Assembly (NCBI GenBank): GCA_943737045.1
Contig: CALSFV010000120.1
Location: 116,749-180,748 of the forward strand
Origin: Parapristionchus giblindavisi
Lineage: Eukaryota > Nematoda > Chromadorea > Rhabditida > Diplogasteridae
Reading direction: 5' to 3'
DNA length: 64,000 nucleotides
A model generated the notes under the pieces. The model did no database searches. It worked only from the letters and a program-made list of their open reading frames with translations, and was not told the DNA's origin. Position 1 is the stretch's first letter. Every line of letters begins with the position of its first letter. The position numbers were made by a program, and so were the translations under genes. Below are positions 12,753 through 23,100 of the stretch, piece after piece.

Positions 12753-13247
12753 TTATACAGCTTTGACAGGAAGGATTACTTCTCCTTGTTGAGCTTGAGC
12801 TGCGAATGGAGCCTTTGGATCTGTCTCTTCTGATGGTACTTCAGCCCATTGAATTACGATTTTGTCCTGTAAGAGATCAAAGATCATTTCTGTCAAAGAT
12901 CAAAGATCATTTCTGTCAAAAATCAAAGATAATTTCTGTAAAAGATCAAAGATAATTTCTGTCAAAGGTCAAACTCTCACCTCCTTGGGAGGTCCTTCAA
13001 CTCTCATAACTTCAAGAGGAGTATTTCCTTTAGGTTCAATGAATCCGAAGACGGGTCTAACACGATAACATTCATTGTTAGATGTCTTCACCTGAAAAGA
13101 ACAAAGATAAAAATTCCAAATTCTTCAAAAGATCAAAGATCATACTTTAAAGGCCATCTTAGACTCAGTGGATGAAGTGAGTTTAGCCGTGTTGTTTCCT
13201 CCGGCAGCAGGGAATGAAAGTTCAGCTGGTTCAACAACCAATGCCAT
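12753..13247 (-). CDS. small MSP-domain sperm-specific protein (SSP family)
   Basis: Three exons: 13247-13146, 13091-12981, 12866-12753; 108 aa. The protein is one compact MSP-like immunoglobulin fold. It has the N-terminal PAELSFPAAGGNNTAKL, the core strand block VKTSNNECYRVRPVFGFIEP, and GNTPLEVMRVEGPPKEDKIV leading to a final strand. These match the nematode sperm-specific class P/MSP-domain proteins of about 107-109 aa. Such proteins are abundant in sperm cytosol; their exact partners are poorly known, and they are shorter than MSP itself (about 127 aa). The acceptor TTACAG lies two bases before the ATG, so the transcript is likely trans-spliced or has a leader intron. The gene stands alone, about 2.8 kb from EMC6 and divergent from the TSC22 gene. 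Confidence 0.88.
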
Positions 13248-14187
13248 ATCTGTAATTGGAGTTACGAGTGGAATAGATGACGATAAATTAACTGACTGAC
13301 CTCTTCTTAGACGTTCAGAAGATGAGAATGAATGAAGAATAGAATGGAATGGAAATATATGGATGAACTCTCTTCATTTCATACACTATCTCATTCTATT
13401 GTTCATATCTTATTTTGTAAATCTAATGAATTTATCATGAAAATTGTCTAGAGATGCGTGGAGTCATGTATCATTTTACTTCGCACGATTACTATTGTGT
13501 GGGTGATTTAATCTAGATGGATATGTAGATTTACATAAGAAAATTCTATTGATGGAGAAGTCGAGAATATTCGAAGAATGATTGGATATGGTAGAAGGAA
13601 CATTATTGATTGATTTGTTGAACTATTACACATTTATTTTCTGATAGGTTTTTATAAAGTTTAGGTGAGTGGATGCGAAAATATTAAATGATAAACAAAG
13701 TATTGATTCGTTGAATAGATGAAGGGATCGTTGATAAAAAAAGATGACGTAGAAGAATATAAAGTGTATAGTATTCCATGTAATTTCTTCATCTTTCATA
13801 TCTTTTGTTCATCTCAACAATCTACTCTGCATTCTTATGCAAGAGGGATAGATCGAGAGATGAAAACAGAAATGAGAGGGTCGATACCAATGCCCATTAC
13901 ACAGATAACGTGATGGGCAGAGGTACATTGAGAGATTCAGAGGGTTAGAGGGTGATGGGAGGAGAGGGAGAGAGGGAGAGAGAGAGGAAGAGATAGAGAG
14001 GGAGAGAGGAGAGATGGTGAGAAGAGAGAGGTAGAAGGAAAGAAGGTAGAAGGAGAGGAAGAGGAGTAGGTAGAGGTATAGACACAAATATAATTCTTCC
14101 TATCACTTTTCCTTATAGTCTCAATTATTCATCGTTAAAGATTGTTGCAATAATTAATTAAATGTCAGTTTAATAGCAGACTAGTTT
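13248..14187. other. divergent intergenic region between the MSP-domain and TSC22 genes
   Basis: No exon recognised. It should contain promoters for both flanking genes, but I could not single out elements. It includes a purine-rich tract at 13925-14065. Confidence 0.45.
13925..14065. repeat. GAGAGG-type purine tract
   Basis: Low-complexity GAGAGG/GAGAGA sequence. Open frames across it are artefacts. Confidence 0.9.
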
Positions 14188-17100
14188 ATGCTGAACTGCT
14201 TCAGAGGCTGTCTGCGACCACAGAAAGAGAAAAGTTAGTCACATTATCATTACGCTTTTTTTATTGAATTAGCAATAAAAACGTCAAATACCATATTCTT
14301 AACGATTGATTTTAATGACTGACAGCTAAATCAACTATGGATATTTCAAGGTTTTGTAAAATCAACTAACTAGCTATGCTATTAGTATTCCATAAATTAA
14401 TTTATGTTAAAAAGCAATATTTAAAAAATAATTAAAAATCTTTCAGGAACAAGATTATCTCAAGACTATGCCCCAGCAAACGAAGAAAAGTCTACTGTAA
14501 TTGACGAAAGCAACGGGGTCTCGCACGGAATTGCCTCAAGCAGCACTAATCCAGGCAGTAAGTGTAATTTGGCTCGGGTTTCTATGTTCGGACTCTTTAT
14601 TAAACTTAATTGCTATATTGTTGTGTTCAAAACGATTATTTCATCTCAAAACCCATTTGTAGACGTCTTTATACACAGTGCACATTGATTGTTCTCTCTA
14701 TTCTGTCTGCAAACGCGTTTAGACCTCCCCTCTTTTTTATGAACATGTTCATTTTGGATCGATTTCTAGCTCAAGATGCAGTATTAGAAGAGAAAGACAT
14801 GGGAATGAACGAGGAAATGTCTGCTGTTGCTGCTGCTGAACTTGCGAGTGCAACCCGACCTAAGGAGCGACAATTTCAGGTTCATTTTCACTATTTCAAC
14901 TTGTCTTTTAACTCATACTTTCCATCTTTTCCACAAAACTTCTGCTTTGTTTGCTCATTGTTTTGTTCAAGTAGATCATATGGTTTCAAGGTTAACTAAC
15001 TAAAGTTTATATGTTATATCGTAGATGTTAACTGAATATAGCCAGTTTAAGTATTAAAATATGATTGGATTTGAGGTTGTTCGCGTCCCGGGAGTTTTCA
15101 CACGTGGACGATGGAAGTGTTGGGATTATCGAGATGAGAAGCCAGTAGAAGGAGAGAATGTACTTAAATTCACTGATGATAAAGAGAACGATGCCAATGG
15201 TTTGTTAATTCTCCCATTTATTAATCAACATTTATGAAATTGATATGCTCACACAGTTTGGGTAGTGTAAGTAGGCATATGACATAAGGAATTGAGTATG
15301 GGTGAAGAAAAGGAAGAAACAATGGGAGTGATCAAAGATTAAAGATCATATAAAACACTATCTGAGAGAATTCAACAACTGGGATATTTTTTGGTATCGA
15401 TGAAAAATAGATTTTTTTGTTTTATATATGATAATTACAGGCTCCATGAGTGTAGTTCACTGGTACTTGGAAATTCCTTCCAATTGAAAATTCGCTTCAG
15501 GAGGTGACCACACAACGTTTTGGCGCCTTTTCCTAAAAAGTTTATTTCGAAACCAATCGATTCGGGAGTGGGTGCAATGGACTCCTTGACAAATTCTAAG
15601 AAACTATTGCAAAGGAGAGTTTTTCGATCAACGGCCAACGAAGGCTGGAATTGGGAATTTTTGAAAAAAAATTTACATTAAATTAATTCTCACTATTTTC
15701 CTATGGGGCAGGAAAACTTTTTATTTGCTTAATAGCTTCTTCATATTATATTACACCTTCAGTTTGAAAATCATAATTTTTTAAAAATACGAATTATATG
15801 AACTAGCTCGTTTTATGCACTTGATTTAATTGTGGTGTAAAAAGACGACGTTTCCTAATTGAAAATTTTTAAAAAAATTCTGCTACTTTTACATAAATTT
15901 CGTTCTTTTACACCATTACCGATGTTTACGTCTATTCCTCGGCTAACTCTGAGTGCAGCCGCACTGCAGACGTGATGATCACGGTGCTCATCGTCATTCT
16001 GTAAGTTTTTGTCATTTATTCGTACACGAGCTAGCAAGTGATGTACTTACCGTATTCACGCTGTTACGTGCTCTTACTTACCGCTTTTTTAGACTGAGGA
16101 GATAGTGAGAGAGCACGTAAATCATGGGTTTTTATCGAGAATATATGGATTAGGTGGGATTTTCAATATTGTTTGCAGCATTCACTTCCTTCACTTGATT
16201 GCATGCTGTTGTTGCTACAGACATCTTATGAATGTCCACATCGTGGTACTCTCATGGGGTTCTGGCTGTATGAACAAAGCGGGTTGTAGAGTTAACCGAA
16301 ACTCGATGTCTTGATTTTTTTAAATATTTATTCAATAAATGGTAATGATTAGAGAGGGAATGGGAACATCGCGCCCGCAACGCCCGCGAGCCTCCGGAGA
16401 AGCATGATGTTCCCCATTGATATCCTACTCAAAATCGATTTGCTATGTGCTTATTTCTTTAAATGTTTTGTTAAATAAAAGTAAATAATCAATGATAGTT
16501 ACTTGTATTTACGCTTTCGAGGAAAAACATGATACTTTGTAAAACTAGAATATAGTGCGATTTTCGCTAATATTATTCCACTACAGCAATAAAATGTTTT
16601 ACTAACAAGCGAAAACGTTGTGTAACATCTGAGAAAATTCACATATAAGTGGTATTGACGAAAAATGGGCTCAATCGAATCCCTCGCTAATTCTAAGAAC
16701 ACTGGGTAAGAATCGAACCTACGAGGTTCGGATCACAACACAACACTCTTGCCACTAAGCCATGTGAACATGTTTGGGCTCTCGTAGAACTTGATGACAT
16801 CTCTAATCAGACGCGCTCGTACATATGCAGGGTGAAATTGGAAATCCCTTATATGTAAGGGAATTTTTTAAGGGAATTATTCCCTGGTAAGAAATCCCTT
16901 ACATACAAGGGATTCTCAGCAGATCAGGGAATTATTCCCTAAGAGAAATGCAGTTCTAAAACTTCCCTAAGGGAATTTTCTGTGAGTATACTTATTAAGC
17001 TGAAGATGTGTTATTATGTATTTATTTATATGTAGACGCTATTAAGCAAATAAAAAATTGTAGTTCGCCATGAGAAAATACTGAGAATTAATTTAATGTG

Positions 17101-20100
17101 TATTGTTTTCGAAAATCCCGAATTCCAGCGTTAACTCTCCTTGGAAATAGTTTCTTAGAATTAGCGAGGGATTCGATTGAGCCCATTTTTCGTCAATACC
17201 ACTTATATGTGAATTTTCTCAGATGTTACACAACGTTTTCGCTTGTTAGTAAAACATTTTATTGCTGTAGTGGAATAATATTAGCGAAAATCGCACTATA
17301 TTCTAGTTTTACAAAGCATCATGTTTTTCCTCGAAAGCGTAAATACAAGTAACTATCATTGATTATTTACTTTTATTTAACAAAACATTTAAAGAAATAA
17401 GCACATAGCAAATCGATTTTGAGTAGGATATCAATGGGGAACATCATGCTTCTCCGGAGGCTCGCGGGCGTTGCGGGCGCGATGTTCCCATTCCCTCTCT
17501 AATCATTACCATTTATTGAATAAATATTTAAAAAAATCAAGACATCGAGTTTCGGTTAACTCTACAACCCGCTTTGTTCATACAGCCAGAACCCCATGAG
17601 AGTACCACGATGTGGACATTCATAAGATGTCTGTAGCAACAACAGCATGCAATCAAGTGAAGGAAGTGAATGCTGCAAACAATATTGAAAATCCCACCTA
17701 ATCCATATATTCTCGATAAAAACCCATGATTTACGTGCTCTCTCACTATCTCCTCAGTCTAAAAAAGCGGTAAGTAAGAGCACGTAACAGCGTGAATACG
17801 GTAAGTACATCACTTGCTAGCTCGTGTACGAATAAATGACAAAAACTTACAGAATGACGATGAGCACCGTGATCATCACGTCTGCAGTGCGGCTGCACTC
17901 AGAGTTAGCCGAGGAATAGACGTAAACATCGGTAATGGTGTAAAAGAACGAAATTTATGTAAAAGTAGCAGAATTTTTTAAAAATTTTCAATTAGGAAAC
18001 GTCGTCTTTTTACACCACAATTAAATCAAGTGCATAAAACGAGCTAGTTCATATAATTCGTATTTTTAAAAAATTATGATTTTCAAACTGAAGGTGTAAT
18101 ATAATATGAAGAAGCTATTAAGCAAATAAAAAGTTTTCCTGCCCCATAGGAAAATAGTGAGAATTAATTTAATGTAAATTTTTTTTCAAAAATTCCCAAT
18201 TCCAGCCTTCGTTGGCCGTTGATCGAAAAACTCTCCTTTGCAATAGTTTCTTAGAATTTGTCAAGGAGTCCATTGCACCCACTCCCGAATCGATTGGTTT
18301 CGAAATAAACTTTTTAGGAAAAGGCGCCAAAACGTTGTGTGGTCACCTCCTGAAGCGAATTTTCAATTGGAAGGAATTTCCAAGTACCAGTGAACTACAC
18401 TCATGGAGCCTGTAATTATCATATATAAAACAAAAAAATCTATTTTTCATCGATACCGCACCTATGTCGATTTTCTCAGATAGTGTGTTATATGTTCATT
18501 GAGTTTCTTTTAATCTTAAATATCTTCCAACTGTTTCACTAAAGGTTTTTTGTAAATATTCATTTTATGTCTTACTTGATCACTTTTATGAATTAATAGC
18601 GTGTGTTTTCTATACTTATTAAAATAAATCAAATCAGAGAAAATAAACTATATTGTTTCAGGAGTGGCTGTAATTGCATCCTCATCGACTTTCTCTGCAT
18701 CCACCGAACCTCCCCTCCCCTCTTCTCATTCACCTCTGGTATGAAATATTGATACGTTGTGTTTTTTTAACCTTTTAAATCTAATAATGCAGATCATTTC
18801 CACACGATGATCGAAAGATACATAATTTTGTTCATTATCATTTTGACAAAAAAAGTTTTATATTTTATATTTTTCGGAATTAAACCACCCTTGGATTACA
18901 TATTTCCTTTTCTAATTGATTTCTTTATTGAAACAAGAGTCAGATCTATTATTATGAGTTGTGCAATGTTTATTTTTTTGATTGATTTTTGATATTTTTT
19001 AGTCATGATTATGGCAATTAGGCAAGTGAGTATTAATATTAATAAATTAATATAATATAGAGGGAAGAATCATCTACAATTGTGGTGACATCCATCGCTC
19101 CCGCCCCTCCCACTCCTCAACATGGTACACCATCCAGTCTCGTTGAGATGCCCACTCCTCCATATACTGCTATGGTATGATCTTTCATCTTTTTAGATCT
19201 TTAACATTAATTTCACTTTGGATGTACACGTTGGAAACTTAATTAGTGATATGTTTCCATATCATTGATTACTTCTCATTCTCGATATGTTAATAGAAAT
19301 TGTCTGGACTCATGACTAAGTGTAACTTCTTTAGACGGACGTTCACATATCTCAACAGGGTGATTGGTTACCTACTCCACCCATCCATTCCCAAGCTCCT
19401 ACCGTAGTCCCATCGGGGACTACCGTAACCACGACAACCACCATAATCGAGGAAGCAACGAGTAATACGGTAGCTCAACAACCGGCTACAGTTACAACAC
19501 AGCAGTCTATACCGGCAACGGCCGTTGTATCTGCTGATCTACCTGCTGTCAATACGGGTATGCTATTTTATTCAATTATTTTGTTTTAATCGATTTTTTA
19601 TGGAAAGAGTGATATATAATTGATAGCGCTAAAGCCTCAATACAAACATTGAAGACGACAAAGAACATGTATTTCTTCGATGATTCGAAGTTCAAGTAAC
19701 GTAGTCATACATTTTCAAACCCCAACAATGTCGCTATCTGACCAGTTTCAAAATTTGAAAAATCTGACCAGTTTTTCGAGAATGGTCAAGTTTCGCGCAT
19801 GAGACGAGTTATGAGAGAAAGAAATAATTTATTTGTTATGAAAACATATAATAAAGATTGAACTTGAATGAGATTTGTTGTGAATTAATGTGATAAAGGT
19901 TGAAATTGATACGAGAATTTTCATATGAAGGACTATTGAATTGAAAGAATATAAAAAATAAAAAAAGTAAAAGAGAAATAAATAGAGAAGGAGAAGAGGG
20001 AAGAGATGTAGAAGTGTTGTCAGATTACGGTAGGTAGAGTTAGGTCAGATTTGTGATTTGTTATTTGAATTTTTAATATCGTTTAATGTAAAAGTCTGTT

Positions 20101-23100
20101 ATACGTATGTTTCTTTGCGTCATGACGATCATTAAGAGAACTAGAAATGTTTAAAATATAAATTGGACACTAAAGTTAGTTATTCATTGAGTTTAGTGCC
20201 CAAACGCCCAATGGCCCAATGTACGACATTACCATAGTATTGTTGGACATTTGTTTGTAGGCAGTTAGTTCACTTATTTCGAATCCTTTTTTAAAAAATT
20301 TTTTTTCAAAAAGGTGTAGAATTGCCTGAACTTTCACTTTATGTGCATTAGAAAAATAAATAAAATGATTTGAGCTCATACGTTCATTTTAAACATCAAA
20401 ACTGGTCAGATTATGGTATTTGGGAAGATGTGAGAGCAACGAAATATTTTTTTTCCTACTTATTCGTGGTCATAATTAATTATAAAAACAAGAACTGCAC
20501 TCGAAACTGCCTCCAAGTAGTCATTTCAGATTTAGAAAGGTAAACAAGTGGTCAGATCATGTATTTGATAAAATGTGACATCCGTGAAATATTTTTTTCC
20601 TGCTCTTTCGTGCTTATATTTAATAATGAAAACAAGAACTGCACTCGAAACTGCCTCCAAGTAGTCATTTCAGATTTAGAAAGGAAAACAAGTGGTCAGA
20701 TCTTGTATTTGATAAGATGTGACATTCGTGAAATATGTTTTTCTTACTTATTCGTGGTCATAATTAATTATAAAAACAAGAACTGCACTCGAAACTACCT
20801 CCAAGTAGTAATTTCAGATATTCAAATATTTGTGCTTCTGAGAATGTTGATAGGCACATTTATCAATGAATATCAAATTTTAGTGTTGAATTTACATTTT
20901 AAAAACCCATTATTCTCTAAAAATCCATTATAATGATCAAATGTGAAGTAATGAAACAAACTGAAATCGGGGATGTGCCTACCAACATTCTCAAAAAAAT
21001 TGAATATAAGAAATTGCTTGTTGGAGGCATATTTACTCACATTCTTTTACTTTGATAATTATTTATGAGCACGAATAAGTAGAAAAATATATATTTCAAT
21101 ATCACATCTTTTCAAACGTCAGCTCTGATCAGTTTTGTGGCTTTAAATGACCGTATGAGTTCAAATAGTTTTTATTCTATTTTATTTTTTGTACTTGGAA
21201 ATAAACTTCAAAATCTTCTTCAACGACAAGTAGAAGAATTATCGATCGACCGTTGGTGCACATTTCTCAATATCCAACTTTACTGTCCAATTTAAAGTTC
21301 AAAAATTGATAGCCCTCTTAGTGATTATATTTGACATAAAGAAGCAGAAGCACAGTTTTAATGCTATTATCAGTAATTATCATTGTACAACTCTAGCAAC
21401 CCTTCTAGCTTTCTTCCTTCTTCTCCCTTTTTACCTTTTATAGCACGATGTGACACACCTACCGGGGAAAAGAGTGGGCGGAGGTTTAAACTTTTAGCGC
21501 ATACCGTATACAGAAAACCAAAAGCGTAGTTCGCGATCACGCAGGCATTTCCGTATAAGAAAAAATACAGATTTGAAAAAATTCGCGCCATTCCTGAATC
21601 ATGAAAAAGAACATGCTTACAGTAATTAGTAAGTATTGAAAAATCCTGATTAATGCCTGAATTTTGCAGGGATTGTTGTTGGGTCTCACAGCGAATAGAA
21701 AGAAAAAGCGAGAGCGCAGACATGTCAGACACTTTTTGTCTGCTAATTCTGTCGCCGATCGATTTCTCTTGTTGTGTCATACCGTGTATTTCGCAATTCT
21801 TTTAAAGAATTTCTTTATATTCTTTTAATTCAATAGTCCTTCATATGCACGACCACAAACCTTTATTACAGCTCATGATAAATCTATATCACATCAGTTC
21901 ACAATAAAACTATTTCAATTTTAATCTTTATCACATTAATTAAAAACAAATCAATTCTCTATTTCTTTCTCCACTTGTCTCGTCCCTTTCGTGCACTTGA
22001 TCATCCTGGAAAAAAAACTACTGTAGGGGAAAACGAGCTTTCGTAAACCACCCTATTAAATAACATGCTAACAATAAGCTGCCGAAAAATACTCTGAGCA
22101 TTAGTTTATTTACCCTTATAATGCACATTTGCCTTACGTGCCTACTACGGTGGCGAGAACCAGTCACTAGTCACTAATTATTCTCTCTCTCCAACTAGTG
22201 TGTAATCTTTTCCACTCTCTCTGCTACTCTCCTGTCCCCTGTGGCAGCCGTGCGTTGGGGTCACGGTTGAGTAGAAATATTACTCTTTTTCTACTCTTTT
22301 TGTTTTTTCTCGGCTCTAAGTAATTAAAATATGCAAATCTATATAATTTTGGAATCTACAAATCAAGGGCTATTCTACAAGCCTAAAATTGACTGCAAAA
22401 GGACAATTTTAAATTTCATCAATTTTTCAAGTCATGCATTGCAGTAAATATTTTATTAAAGTAATTCGAATAACAATGAAAAATAAAAAAAAGAAAATAT
22501 AAAAATATTGATAAAGGAAATAAATTATATTATCGTTATTGAAAAAAAATGTTCTTTGACAGTCAATTGCAGACTTGGTAAATAGCTCTTGGCTTGTAGA
22601 TTTCAAACATATTCAGATTTACAAATTTCGAATACTTATAGCCGAGAAATCCCAAAAGGAGTAGAAAAAGAGTAGCTGAAAATAAGTCACTAATGTTGCG
22701 ATGATCTCATCACTACTAACCGTCGCGCGAGAGGTCGTAAATGTGCCTCTCTCGGTTGTGTAGAGAGAGACTGTTACTACACTGACGGCAAACTCTCTCA
22801 TATTTGAGCCATAGATTATCTAACATGCGACAGTTAGAGACAGGTTATATCATATGTGAGACAACTTAGTTAGCGTACTCCAGTCCCCGTTACAATCTCG
22901 AGCGAGAGAGTATTATATAACGTGTCTTTTTTGAGAGTTTGGAGTAAGCTAACCTTTCCCTATGGCTGTCCAGTTAGACAACCTATATCTGAGAGAATTT
23001 GCCGTGAGTGTAGGGCTAGTAAGTAGTGACTGTTTCCCTAGTGCCTACGCCGTAACCTCCGCCGTAAGGACAGAGGAGGTTACGGCGTAGGCACGCAAGG

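Noticed and set aside
15435..18415. Paired identical open frames on both strands
   Set aside because: They are mirror images from the palindrome's arms, not separate genes; no recognisable protein.
21370..21780. 136-codon minus-strand frame inside the 4-kb element, considered as a transposase fragment
   Set aside because: No motif of any transposase family seen and no splice continuation; kept as unexplained.
22196..22800. Coding exons around CTCTC-rich blocks in the 4-kb element
   Set aside because: Only short frames, repeat-like composition, and stops in all frames.
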